Under the pieces are notes generated by a model that was not told the origin of the DNA, ran no database searches, and saw nothing but the letters and a program-made list of their open reading frames with translations. This document shows, one piece after another, positions 29,432-38,900 of a stretch of DNA of 64,000 nucleotides. A program made the translations under genes and the position numbers. This stretch comes from CAVXNB01 sp963763085 (GTDB taxonomy: Bacteria > Actinomycetota > Acidimicrobiia > Acidimicrobiales > Bog-793): NCBI GenBank assembly GCA_963763085.1, contig CAVXNB010000004.1:1610498-1674497 (forward strand), in the 5' to 3' direction. The stretch's first letter is position 1; each line of letters opens with the position of its first letter.

Positions 29432-30235
29432 CAGCTCGACAACGGCCACGGTTTCGACGGTGCCTCCGCCGTTGTGACCGGTGCTGGCCAGGGTATCGGC
29501 GCGGCGATCGCCAAGGGGCTTGCCCGGAGCGGAGCGCATGTCGTCGCTGAACGGTCGGCGGCGCGCGAACCTGGAGGCGGTGTGCAAGGAGATCACAGCA
29601 GAAGGCGGCACTCGCAGACTATCGCGTCGGCGACGTAACGGACCTCGTCCACCTCGAGGAGGCTCATGGAGCTCGCGCCGGCAGGGTCGTGAAGGCACCT
29701 CGACATCCTCGTGAACAACGCCGGCATCGCCGGCCCGACGAGCCGCTCTGGTCGAGGTCAGCCTCGAGGAGTGGAACGAGACGATTGCGGTCAACCTCAC
29801 GGGCGTGTTCCTCGCCTGCAAGGCCGCGCTGCCGTACCTGCAGCGGGCCGAGCACGGCAAGATCGTCAACATCGGCTCGGTGACGGGCAAGCAGCCTCTA
29901 CCGAACCGCTCGCCATACGCGGCTGCGAAGCTCGGCGTCGTCGGCCTGACCCGCACGTTGCGCACGAGGTAGGGCCTAGCGGCGTCAGCGTGAACCTGAT
30001 CTCGCCGTGGCTCGTCGAAGGAGAGCGGCTCGGAGACGTCCTCGCCTCGATGTCGAAGGAGCGCGGCCTGACCCCTGACCAGCTGCGCGCCGAGATGACC
30101 GAGGGGACGGCTTTCAAGCGGACGGTGTCAGCGAGGCAGACGTCGTCGACACTGGTGCTGTTCCTGTGCTCACCGGCAGCCAACAACCTGACCGGCCAGG
30201 ACATCAACGTCGCGGCCGGCGCGGTGATGTACTGA
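29424..30235 (+). CDS. Short-chain dehydrogenase/reductase, frameshifted
   Basis: About 270 residues of a classical SDR. A GTG at 29424 has GGAGG nearby. Joined pieces give ASAVVTGAGQGIGAAIAKGL (TGxxxGxG cofactor motif), DILVNNAGIAGPT, the catalytic Ser in IVNIGSVTG, and SPYAAAKLGVVGLTRTL, whose YxxxK is complete. VNLISPWLVEG and TGQDINVAAGAVMY complete the fold. Breaks lie near 29455, 29545, 29620, 29740 and 29965. It fits oxidation of a sugar-acid hydroxyl. Confidence 0.82.
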
Positions 30236-30271
30236 TCTCGATGACGCCATTGACCGCGGACCAGGTCGGAC

Positions 30272-31293
30272 TTGCTTCCGATCTCTAGCGCAGCACGCGG
30301 ACGCACGACTGCGAGGGCTGACGTCAGATTCGGTACACTCGGCACAGCCCGAATCGCTGAGAACGCCCTTATCTCTCCGGCGCGGCAGTCAACCGAGGCG
30401 ATCCTGGTCGCGGTAGCCAGCCGAGACCGAGATCGCGCGCACCAATTCGCTGAACAGCATGGCATTCGCAAGGTGTGCAGCTCTTACGAGGCGCTCCTCT
30501 GTGATCCCGAGGTCGACGCCGTGTATATCCCTTTGCCGAACGGTCTACACCCGCGCTGGACCATCGCAGCCTTGGAGGCTCGCAAGCATGTGTTGTGCGA
30601 GAAGCCGTTCGCCGCGAACGCAAAGGAAGCGAGCGCCGTCACCAAGTTGGCAGACGAGAGCGGCCTGGTCGTCATGGAAGCGTTTCACTATCGCTACCAT
30701 CCGCTCGCCGGTCGAATTCTTGAGATCGTCAATGGAGGCGAGATCGGTTCGTTGCGGCGAGTCGACGCTATTCTGGCGGGCCTCCTTCCCGCAGAAGCCG
30801 ACATTCGCTATAACTATCGGCTTGGCGGTGGAGTCCTGATGGACGCCGGGTGCTACGCGATTCACATGATTCGAACCTATGCAGGCGAAGAGCCCCGCGT
30901 GGTGTCGGCACACGCTTCGCGACGGAATGTAGACATCGACGTATCCATGGCGGCTGAGTTTGCATTGGCGAGCGGTGCCTCTGGCGGCTTCGCGTGCTCG
31001 CTACGCTCACCGGTGTCGCTTAACTGGCTACGCATCGTCGGTGACCGCGGGGAACTTTGGGTCGCGAACTCGGTGTTTCCTCACAAGGATGACCGCCTGT
31101 TCGTCTCGTCAGACGGGGGAGATCGCATCGAGCGTCTCGGACGCCGGCCCAGCTATGAATATCAGCTCGATGCCTTCTGCGACGCGGTATACGAGGATCA
31201 CCCGTTCTAACTCCACCTCAAGACTCTCTAGCAAATGCGCGAGTCATCGACGACGTCTACGCCGCGGCCGGGATGCGAGCCAGAGGGGAGTGA
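30272..31293 (+). CDS. Gfo/Idh/MocA family oxidoreductase (second copy)
   Basis: About 335 residues, mostly in one frame. FGTLGTARIAENALISPA is the Rossmann start, VLCEKPFAANAKEASAV the EKP motif with catalytic Lys, and GGGVLMDAGCYAIHMIR the family Asp-x-x-x-Tyr/His region. One indel near 31208 moves the tail (DSLANARVIDDVYAAAGMRA) into another frame with the stop at 31291. No ribosome site marks the TTG at 30272, so the start is uncertain. It ends the plus-strand transport/catabolic operon. Confidence 0.85.
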
Positions 31294-31485
31294 GACAAGG
31301 GCGATGAGGGAGCTATGCCCGAGATTCCTCTGAAGTTGCCAGGGCTGCCAGTGCGGGGTCGAGCGCGCCGCGTGTCAGTCTCCTCGTACTCAGGCACGCC
31401 TCGCCGTCGCAGTGAAGAACCCGCAACCGAGCGGTGAGTACCGTACGAAGCCGGTGCTCGATCACTGAGGAAGCTCGCCCGGAGC

Positions 31486-31852
31486 TCAGTAGGTCTGCGC
31501 ATCGAAGAACCACCGGGCGATGTCGAGCTGCGGCAGTCCGCGGCCGCCCATCCATAAGCTCATGATCTTCGAGTCCCGCCAGTGCTTTTCGACGTCGCCC
31601 TCCCGCACGTATCCGAAGGCGCCCATCAGGTCGATCGCCTTGTTCACCACGACGGTCAGCTGGTCGGAGACGAAGAGCTTCGTCACCCACGTGCGGGCAA
31701 GCATCTCGGGGGTGTGACGCGGGCCGTAGAGGTCGGGCCGGTCCAGCATCCTGGCCTTCAGGTAGGTCTGCGCGGCTCGTCTCGATGGCGGTGACGATGT
31801 CGGCGAGCACTCCTGCGGTCAGGCTGTGCTCTTTCAGCTGCTTGCCGGACAC
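31486..31852 (-). pseudogene. Acyl-CoA dehydrogenase, C-terminal part, separated by IS21
   Basis: The minus strand reads VSGKQLKEHSLTAGVLADI, then RPDLYGPRHTPEMLARTWVT, AIDLMGAFGYVREGDVEKHW and RGLPQLDIARWFFDAQTY, the helical C-terminal domain of an acyl-CoA dehydrogenase (FAD and tetramer contacts). It begins exactly where the N-terminal part at 34714-35666 stops, with an IS21 element between. The gene is therefore disrupted in this molecule. A single indel near 31770 lies inside the fragment. Confidence 0.85.
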
Positions 31853-31967
31853 CCGTTCCGGAGGAATCCGGACACAGGTGAGCGGCACCAGTGTCGGGTA
31901 GTTCTCGTTGTCGCTTCTGCTGTCTGTCAACCTCCTTGGTTCTCCGGATCACGGTGGCTCGATTGTC

Positions 31968-32299
31968 TCAGAGGCCGAGCAGCTCGTCGAAGGTGACCGG
32001 CTCGCCGCAACACGGGCGACAGCCCACCGAGCCCGAGTGCGGTGCATGAATGACCGAGCAGTCCTCGGCAGCGCTGCTCGCCGAGCAGCTTGACCCCACA
32101 CTCCGGGCACTCGTAGATGGTCGACCGGCTTGCGCTGGCCGGCTGGGGCGGTAACGGCGGCGGGTCGGGCGCTTCGTGGCGGCGGCGAAAAGCAGCCTGG
32201 CGGCAGGCCGTCCGAGCACCAGCGACGTGCCCTTCCCGCCGGGAGCTCGCCGCCGCAGAGGCCGCAACGAGCCGTTACGTAAACGTTACGCGACGCCAT
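31968..32299 (-). CDS. Small zinc-ribbon protein carried by the IS21 element, frameshifted
   Basis: About 110 residues starting at ATG 32299, 24 bases after istB. Three Cys clusters are readable across frames: RCGLCGGELPAGRARRWCSD followed by ACRQAAFRRRH, then YECPECGVKLLGEQRC, then VGCRPCCGEPVTFDELLGL. The first resembles FLYWCH/HNH-associated zinc knuckles that bind nucleic acid. It lies inside the element, so it is cargo or an accessory transposition factor. No function is established from sequence alone. Confidence 0.6.
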
Positions 32300-32323
32300 C
32301 TCGCCTTCCGGGCCTGTCGGCGC

Positions 32324-33081
32324 TCACGCCGTCTCCTCCTCTTGTGCCGGCTGGCGCTTGCGCATCGACGGGCCCTTCATGGCGATGCGGTGCGAGGACT
32401 GGCAAGAGCCGGTCCAAGATCGCCTCGGCCAGGGTCGGGTCGGCCATCGCCGCGTGCCAGTGCTCGACCGGCAGCTGGCTCACGACGAGGGTCGAGCGCA
32501 GCTGCGAGCGGTCCTCGATCGACCTCGAGCAGGTCCCGGCAGGCCTCGACGCCGGCCGGGGTGAGCAGGAAGTCGTCGAGCACGAGCAGCGACACCTCGC
32601 GCCAGGCTGGCGAGCAGCCGGGCGTAGCGGCCGTCGGCCCGGCCGAGCGCGAGGTCGTCGAGCAGCCGCGGCGTGCGCACGTAGAGCGCGCGTGTGGCCT
32701 GGCGGAGCGCCGCGTTGGCGAGGGCGCAGGCGAGGAAGGACTTGCCGCACCCCGGTCGGCGCCGGTGACGACGACGTTGTGGTGCTGGGCGACCCAGCGC
32801 GCCTCGGCGAGCGACAGCACGACCGAGCGGTCGAGGCCTCGCGGGGCGCGGAAGTCGAGGTCCTCGACCGCGGCCGGGTAGCGCAGCTTGGCCGCCTTCA
32901 GACGGTGGTCAGCCGGCGCGAGTCCCGGGCGTCGGCCTCTTGGTCGACGAGCAGCCCGAGGCGGTCCTCGAAGGAGAGCTCGTCGTAGGGCCCGGGCGTG
33001 TCGAGCTGCTCGGCGAGGCCGGTCGGCCATGGCCGCGAGCCCGAGCGCCTCGAGCTTGTCGATCGTCTGGTTGGCGAGCAT
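32324..33081 (-). CDS. istB: IS21 helper ATPase IstB, frameshifted
   Basis: About 250 residues of the DnaC/IstB AAA+ family that activates the IstA transposase and sets target immunity. Joined pieces read MLANQTIDKLEALGLAAMAD, SFEDRLGLLVDQEA, the Walker A region GCGKSFLACALANAALRQA, LLVLDDFLLTPAG (Walker B) and VVSQLPVEHWHAAMADPTLA (sensor). It ends at 32324 with MKGPSMRKRQPAQEEETA. The start follows the istA stop by 17 bases, with GAGGAGG before the ATG. Confidence 0.9.
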
Positions 33082-33098
33082 CACGCCTCCTCTCGGCG

Positions 33099-34627
33099 TC
33101 AGTAGTCCGGCGCCGCGCAGGTTCTCGTGCTCGGGCGGCGCCGGCAGCTGCTCGGCGCTCGGCAGCGGCAGCCGGTCGAGGCCCTCGGCCAGGATCGACT
33201 TGACCGAGCTGTAGCTGATCGCGCCCGAGCGCCAGCGCCCGGGCACAGGCGGCGCCGACGCGCTCGTTGCCGTAGCGGCGGGCCAGGCGTCATGAGCCCG
33301 AGGCAGGCCCGGTAGGCGTGCTCGGGGTGCGGCTCGGCGCTCGAGCAGCTGCTCGACGAACGCCGGTCGTCGGCCGGACGATCGTCCGCGCCCAGGCGAT
33401 CAGCCGCGACGGCGTCCACTCGGCGTGGGCCCGGTGGCTGGCCGGCATGTGGTCGGGTCGGTGACATAGCGGCGCCGGCCGTACTCGCGCGCGTGGCTGG
33501 CGACCCGCTGGCCGCCCTTGAAGACCTCGATCGGTGTCGGCCGTGGCCCGCAGGTCGAGGCGCTGGCGGACGAGGCGGTAGGGCACCGAGTAGAAGCGCC
33601 GGTCGGGCCCCTCGACGTGGTAGTCGATGTTGACGGTCACCTTCTTCCAGCTCGGCGAACTCGTAGCGGCTCGGCCGGCAGCGGCCGCAGCGCCTGGCGC
33701 TCGAGCTCGTCGAACAGCTCCGCCGCGACTGGTCGGCTCGCCCCGGAACGGCGGGCGTTCACGCCGGCCAGCTGCTCGGCGATGGCCTCGTTCAGCTCGG
33801 CGAGGCTGAAGAAGCGCCGGTTGCGCAGCGGCGCCAGCACCCAGCGCTCGACGGCGAGCACGCCGGCCTCGACGGCCGCCTTGTCCCGGGGCCGCGCCGT
33901 CCGCGTCGGCAGCACGACGGTGCCGTAGTGCAGGGCGAGCTCGGCGTAGGTGGGGTTGAGCTCGGGGTCGTAGAAGCAGGCCTTGGTGACCCCCGACTTC
34001 AGGTTGTCGGGCACGGTGACCTCGGCGACGCCGCCGTAGGACTCAAAGGCGTGCACGTGGGCGCCGCAGCCACGACGGCAGGTCCTGGCCCCGCGTCGCC
34101 TCGACGTAGAGCAGGCCCGAGCAGCCGAGCACGGCCACGAAGACCTCGGCCTTTGTGACCTCGCCGGTCTCGGGGTCGACGATCGCCATCGTGTCGCCGG
34201 AGAAGTCGACGAACATCCGCTCGCCGGCCGCGTAGCTGAGGCGCATCACGACGTCCTGGCCGGCCAGCCACTGCTGGTAGTGCCAGCAGAACTGGCGTGT
34301 AGCCCCAGCCGTCGGGGTGGTCCTCTCGCCACTCGAGCCACAGCAGCCGCAAGGTGACGTGGCGCTTGCGCTTCAGCTCGCGGTGCACCTCGCCGCCAGT
34401 CGGGCACCGGCCGGCGCTCGGCCAGCTCGGCCGTCGGCGGCGGGAACAGCTTGGCCTCGAGCTGCTCCTCGTCGAGGCCGTCGGGCAGCGGCCAGCCGAT
34501 CCCGGCCGCCTCGGCGCGGGCCGAGGAACTCGTAGACGGTCGTCTTGCCGGCGCCGATGCTCGCCGCGATCTCGCGGTTGCCCAGGCCGGCGGCCTTCAG
34601 CCGCAGGACCTCGGTGATCTTCCTCAT
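33099..34627 (-). CDS. istA: IS21 transposase IstA, heavily frameshifted
   Basis: About 510 residues. The N-terminal helix-turn-helix is MRKITEVLRLKAAGLGNREI with GAGKTTVYEFL. The rve/DDE core is visible as RMFVDFSGDTMAIVDPETGE (first Asp) and FESYGGVAEVTVPDNLKSGV (second Asp), followed by KAAVEAGVLAVERWVLAPL (Glu region). KVTVNIDYHVEGPDRRFYSV is the C-terminal beta domain. The chain ends HENLRG-PDY, the family ending, at 33099. Single-base breaks occur about every 90 bases; every catalytic block is present. Confidence 0.9.
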
Positions 34628-34713
34628 GGGTAGCCTCTTCCTCGGCACATGTCCTCCTCCTCGACGCCCGTGAGGGCAGTCAAGAAGGGGGTGGGCCGTT
34701 AGTGGTGGACTCC

Positions 34714-35666
34714 CACGACCCTCGTGTCGCACCACTCGCGCAAGAGCTCGTAGGTATTGCGCATGACCCCCAGGCACTGTGCGGCGGTCCCGACGTTTCC
34801 CGAGGCGATAAAGGCCCTCGCCGCCTCGGCGTCTTCGCCCGGGCCGTGCGCCGGAACGGGCCGGCACCCGCACGTCCTCGAACCATACGTCGCTGTTCCA
34901 GTCGCCCGACATTCCCGCCTTCCGGTAGGGCTTTCCCTGGGTCACCCCGGGAGTGTCGGCGGGGACATAGACGATGGCAAAGGCGCCCTGGCCGCCATCT
35001 CGATCGGTCGTGCAGAACACGGCGAAGACGTCGGCGAGGCCTGCCGAGTTCGTGGGCCAGAGCTTGTGCCCGTTGACCACCCACTCGTCGCCGTCACGCC
35101 GGGCCGACGTTGCGATGAAACGGCCCTGCGTGCCGTCAAGGTTCTCCACGTCCGAGCCGCTCCGACCGTCAGTGATCGCGGCCGAGCCCACGTACCATCG
35201 GTCGCTCGACAGGAACCTCGGTGTGTACAGCGCCATAAGCTCGGGGTTCTCGCGAGGGGGCATGACGGGCGACATCGCCCACACCGAGCAACTCGCAGCG
35301 GTGGCCAAGCCGGCATCAGCGCGGTGCCATCTCTTCCAGGCAGAGGGCTGAGGTGACGGCGTTGATCCCTCCGCCGCCGTACTCCTTCGGCCAAGCTGCC
35401 CACTGGTAGCCGAGGTCCACACAGAGGAACTCGAGCAAGGGACGGCAGATCTCGTGGCTCTCCCAATCCTCGTCGATGAGGCGACGGACAGGGATCACCT
35501 TCTCGTCGGCCCACCGCCGGATGGACTCGACGAGCGCGAGGCTCTCCTCGGGGATCCACTCCAAGGGCTTCGAGAAGGGATCGACGAGCCTCGATTGAGC
35601 CGCGCCGCGTCGCCACCCCGCTCCGGCCGCGCGCCGCCGGTGGCTCGGGGGCAGCTCAGCCTTCAT
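34714..35666 (-). pseudogene. Acyl-CoA dehydrogenase, N-terminal and middle part, cut by IS21
   Basis: Reads LVESIRRWADEKVIPVRRLI (N-terminal helices), WAAWPKEYGGGGINAVTSAL, SDRWYVGSAAITDGRSGSDV (FAD/substrate loop), DEWVVNGHKLWPTNSAGLAD and DVWFEDVRVPA, then GNVGTAAQCLGVMRNTYELL and REWCDTRVV, where the IS21 begins. The continuation is at 31486-31852. Frame changes near 35335 and 34850 are probably indels. The start overlaps the upstream PPOX gene by 11 bases, so the two were co-transcribed. A FAD-dependent fatty-acyl or aromatic-acyl CoA dehydrogenase was lost by insertion. Confidence 0.85.
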
Positions 35667-36310
35667 CTGGCGGCAGGGTTGCGTCGTCCGCGCTCGTGTC
35701 TGGAAAGGGCCCGGTGCGGAAGTACTCGCGCAGGATCCGGCGCTGGGCTTTGGGCGAGGCGAACCGCAGCTCGTCGCTCATCTCGAGCAGCCAATGTCCC
35801 TCGTCGCGAAGTGTCGGCCAGTCGTGGGGAGCGGCATGCAGGCGGCGACCGGTGATCACGACCGGCTCGATCACGACCCAGGTGTCCCGGTCAGCGAGCC
35901 ACGTCTCGAGACCAAGGCCCTCGCAGATCTCGGCCGTGGCCGGATCGACGCGGCGCGGACCTCCCCCGCACGAGCACCGACCACCCCTCGCGCCTCGCAG
36001 CGTCCACGCCGTCGACTTGGAACGCAACCGCGCTCGAGGCCTGGTCGATCACGTTGCCCGACCGTGTCCGCAGGAGCAGGAACGCGCCACGGGCATCATC
36101 TATAAGCCGATGGTTCACCGGCAGCACGACGGGGAACTCCTCGACGATGATCGCGATCCGCCCGAATCTGCTCATTCTGAGCAAGGACAAGCACTCCTCC
36201 TGGGAGAGCTCGTCGATCCAGGACTTGCCCATCGAGCCGGGCTCCGAAGGCCTGGGAGCCGCCACGGGATGCACCACCTTTTGCTTCGGACTCAACGCGC
36301 TGACCTCCAC
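35656..36310 (-). CDS. Pyridoxamine 5'-phosphate oxidase-like flavin-binding protein, one frameshift
   Basis: About 215 residues of the PPOX split-barrel family. ECLSLLRMSRFGRIAIIVEE and PVVLPVNHRLI are the first barrel strands, FLLLRTRSGNVIDQASSAVA the flavin-contact strands, and GWSVLVRG the closing motif. A frame change near 35985 leads to a longer C-terminal region (TWVVIEPVVITGRRL and LLEMSDELRFASPKAQRRIL). Family members use FMN, F420 or haem; the cofactor is not decided here. It sits directly upstream of the split acyl-CoA dehydrogenase gene. Confidence 0.8.
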
Positions 36311-36840
36311 AGATCACCTGCCAGGCTCTCCGCTCGGCAGATCAAATTGTGTCGCTAACCCCAGGTATAGGGGTCCACGCTGGCGGCGCCTAGGGCCAAA
36401 AGCCCCTTGGCGCTCGTGCCGGCGGTCAAAGAATGCCCTGCCACACCCGTGGGGGACCATGTGGCCCCCGTCACTACGACTGACTCGACCGTCGGGTGGG
36501 TGGCGGTCGCAGCCCGGCGGGACCTTTGAAGGCGAAGACCGGTCTGTGCCCGGCAGGCTCCCCGGGGCGTCTCTTTCGCGATGGAGGGGTTAGTTGCCCG
36601 AGCATGGTGGGTAAGAACAAACACGACACGCTCCTGTGCCTCCCCTGGGCCGGGGGCGTTGTCGTGCTCAACCCTTAGCCGAAGGCACAGCGCCGAGTGC
36701 CGCCAATGAGGGTCGACAAGACCGCGTGAGAGTCCCAGGCGGGGACGCACAGCCAGGGCCACGTCCCTCGTGGTCCGATGAGGGCACCGCGCTCGCCGTC
36801 GGCGAGGAGCGCGTAATCCCGCAATGCATGAGGCGGGAAC
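36311..36840. other. Long intergenic region without a supported gene
   Basis: A 530-base gap between two minus-strand genes. Several frames are open but show no recognisable domain. It contains the short dyad GGGGACCATGTGGCCCCC (about 36453-36470) and a C/G-rich run of hairpins at 36680-36812 that could be a structured RNA. The promoter of the PPOX gene probably lies at its low-coordinate end (36311-36400). Confidence 0.5.
36789..36812 (-). terminator. Hairpin downstream of the GT2 gene
   Basis: CTCGCC-GTC-GGCGAG is a perfect 6-base stem with a 3-base loop, extended by GCGC on each side. It lies about 30 bases beyond the stop of the minus-strand glycosyltransferase and would end the three-gene operon. 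No strong U-tract follows. Confidence 0.45.
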
Positions 36841-37557
36841 TCAGTCGCAGGGGCCGTTACGTGACCGACTCAGGTCGATTCCTCGCAGGTAGCTCGAGAA
36901 GCCGCCGGGAGCGCGTCCCTGCATACGAACGCTTGTGCTCACTGGCATGTCTGCCTTTCTCGCGATCTTCAGGCGCTCGACCGATGCAGCATTCTCCGCC
37001 AGGGCGACGTCCTCTCCGGTCGCAAGACGCGGCCATCCTCCAGCTGCGACATAGGCATCGGCGCGGATGCCGAGGTTGGCTCCGTGCACGTGCGGATGGT
37101 CGGCACGAAGCCGATGGCGGCCGAACCACGCTCGCTCTGTGTAACTAGCCAGCCCAGGCAGCGGGAGAACCGTTCCCAGAACCAGGTGGGCTCCGCTCTC
37201 CGCCTCACCGAGCATCCTTGTCAGCCAGTCGTGCGGGACCGTCGAGTCGGCGTCGGTGTGCGCCAGCCACAGCTGGGAGCCCGAAAGTGCCGTTTCGTCG
37301 AGCAGATGCTCTGTCCCGATCGCCCTCGCGGTGCCCACCTGGCCGGCGGTGCAGACGACGCTCTCGACGCCGTGTCCGTCCACCAGCGCCTTCGTCCCGT
37401 CCACGCAGGAGTCGAGGGCTACTACGACTCGGACATCGACTCGTCGGCTACCGGTTCGGAGAAGGTGGGTGTGCGCTCTAGCCAATGCGTCCAGGCAGCT
37501 TCCAATGTCCTCTTCTTCGTTCGAGGCGGGAACCACGATCCCAATCCCGTGGATCAC
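36841..37557 (-). CDS. Family 2 glycosyltransferase
   Basis: An intact 238-residue GT-A enzyme. IGIVVPASNEEEDIGSCLDA is the nucleotide-binding start, VVVALDSCVDGT the second motif, LWLAHTDADSTVPHDWL holds the DxD-type metal motif, and HVHGANLGIRADAYVAAGGW with GEDVAL gives the acceptor/catalytic region. Its start overlaps the stop of the PIG-L/methyltransferase gene by four bases. The trio GT2, PIG-L/MT and ACAD-like occurs as a unit in actinobacteria and probably builds a small glycosylated metabolite or lipid. The sugar is unknown. Confidence 0.9.
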   Translation of the reverse strand: MIHGIGIVVPASNEEEDIGSCLDALARAHTHLLRTGSRRVDVRVVVALDSCVDGTKALVDGHGVESVVCTAGQVGTARAIGTEHLLDETALSGSQLWLAHTDADSTVPHDWLTRMLGEAESGAHLVLGTVLPLPGLASYTERAWFGRHRLRADHPHVHGANLGIRADAYVAAGGWPRLATGEDVALAENAASVERLKIARKADMPVSTSVRMQGRAPGGFSSYLRGIDLSRSRNGPCD

Positions 37558-38900
37558 GCGAGCAACCCTTCAGCGCAAGCAACCGATTGGCCGGTCCGTG
37601 TCCAAACGTCGAGCAGAAAGTCCTCCTCCTCGTGATGAACGACACGGCGGAGAGGGCTCGCAGATATTGCGGCATGCACTTGCTCGGCAGTGAGCGGGTG
37701 GTCGGGTGCGGGACGACGCCAGTGACAGCCGACGACGACGCCGTCGGATGACAAGGATCCGATCGTGCGTTGCACGAGCTGGTCCAGATCGGCGCAGTAG
37801 TAGGCGACCTCGCTCAGCACGACAAGGTCGAACTCGCCAGCCGGCCAGTCGGCCGGGATACGCCGGTGCTCGAGGTGGAACGCATCCGATCCCCGTAGCC
37901 GCTCGCGAGCTTGCCTTAGTGCCAACTCGGCGCCGTCCCAAGCGACGACTTCCGCACAGCGATCGCCGAGCCGCTCGGTCAACAGACCCGTGGCGCAGCC
38001 CGGTTCGAAGGCGCGTCGAAAACGGAGTCTCGGCAAGCTGGCTATAACGACATCCCGCTTGCGCTTCTCGTAGAAGCGTTCCTCCAGGCCCCATGGGTCA
38101 GGCGAGGCCGTGTACAGCGCGTCGAAGTAGGCGCCCTCGCCCGCCGAGGGCTCATTCGGTTCTGTGATGACGACCTCGAAATCACGCTGGAAGTGCGACA
38201 GTACGTATGGTCCAAGCACCGCCTCATCGCCCAGCAGATCTGAGAGGGACTTGATCTGGCTCTGGTAGCAGCCAAGGGCGTCCTCTTTCGCGCACTTCGC
38301 GGCCCCACCGATGTCGAATCGAACCAACCGGTCCCAGGGCAGGTCGGATGAGCCCGGGTCAGCCCAGTGCCATGCCCAGATCGGGTACTGCCAATATGTG
38401 ACGCCATATCGACCTCGCAAAGCGATACGTACCGCCTCTCCGCACGCTTCGTGGTCGGGATGGCCGTCGGCGCTCCAAGGAGAGAGCACGTGGGAGTAGC
38501 CCGCAGCCCGGTGCGAAATCTCGTCGATCAACTGTGACTTGTGATGTTGTAAATCCCCGTCGCTCATTCCGAGGAAGACGGGACGGATAGTCGGGGAGAG
38601 GACCGCTAGCGCACGGGTACACTCGCTTCGCCTCCGCTGGCCGAGTGCTTGGGGCGTCTGCGTCGTGGAACGAGGATGGGATCCCTCGCCATCAGTCGCG
38701 ATGAGCAGGTCGACTATTGCTCCACCCGCTGTTGCGGCAGCGATCAGGCCCCCGACACCGAGCGACTCGTCGTCGGGGTGTGCGGCGACGACCAGCAATC
38801 GTGCTCCTGGGCCCGGCGCCTCGATCTTGAGGAGTGAGGCGAGCGCGCTCGCTTGCCAGCAGGACTCAGGCGTGCCCTCCTCGAGATGGTCAAAGACCAC
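37554..38900 (-). CDS. Bifunctional PIG-L deacetylase / SAM-dependent methyltransferase
   Basis: About 448 residues, intact. The N-terminal half is a LmbE/PIG-L zinc deacetylase: AAHPDDESLGVGGL holds the metal His-Asp-Asp motif and SADGHPDHEACGEAVRIAL the third ligand. After about residue 255 comes a NodS-type class I methyltransferase: AFEPGCATGLLTERL is the SAM motif and FDLVVLSEVAYYC motif II. I prefer the GTG at 38900 (VVFDHLEEGTPESCW), which overlaps the ACAD-like stop by 11 bases, to the upstream ATG at 38951. The enzyme likely de-N-acetylates a glycan or glycoconjugate and methylates a product. Confidence 0.9.
   Translation of the reverse strand: MVFDHLEEGTPESCWQASALASLLKIEAPGPGARLLVVAAHPDDESLGVGGLIAAATAGGAIVDLLIATDGEGSHPRSTTQTPQALGQRRRSECTRALAVLSPTIRPVFLGMSDGDLQHHKSQLIDEISHRAAGYSHVLSPWSADGHPDHEACGEAVRIALRGRYGVTYWQYPIWAWHWADPGSSDLPWDRLVRFDIGGAAKCAKEDALGCYQSQIKSLSDLLGDEAVLGPYVLSHFQRDFEVVITEPNEPSAGEGAYFDALYTASPDPWGLEERFYEKRKRDVVIASLPRLRFRRAFEPGCATGLLTERLGDRCAEVVAWDGAELALRQARERLRGSDAFHLEHRRIPADWPAGEFDLVVLSEVAYYCADLDQLVQRTIGSLSSDGVVVGCHWRRPAPDHPLTAEQVHAAISASPLRRVVHHEEEDFLLDVWTRTGQSVACAEGLLA

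Larger units (their letters stand above)
31853..34713. mobile_element. IS21 family insertion sequence with three genes
   Basis: About 2.86 kb defined by the break in the acyl-CoA dehydrogenase gene. Minus-strand order is istA, istB, then a zinc-ribbon gene. Host sequence on the two sides shares only GTG at the junction. I could not recognise clean long terminal inverted repeats, partly because of indels, so the ends are set from the host gene and may be off by some bases. Confidence 0.8.

Noticed and set aside
31853..34713. Clean terminal inverted repeats for the IS21 element
   Set aside because: I compared both inner ends and found only weak similarity, so I set the ends by the interrupted host gene.
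36680..36812. Confident call of a c-di-GMP riboswitch
   Set aside because: Key conserved segments are missing and no downstream plus-strand gene exists; it is kept only as a low-interest observation.
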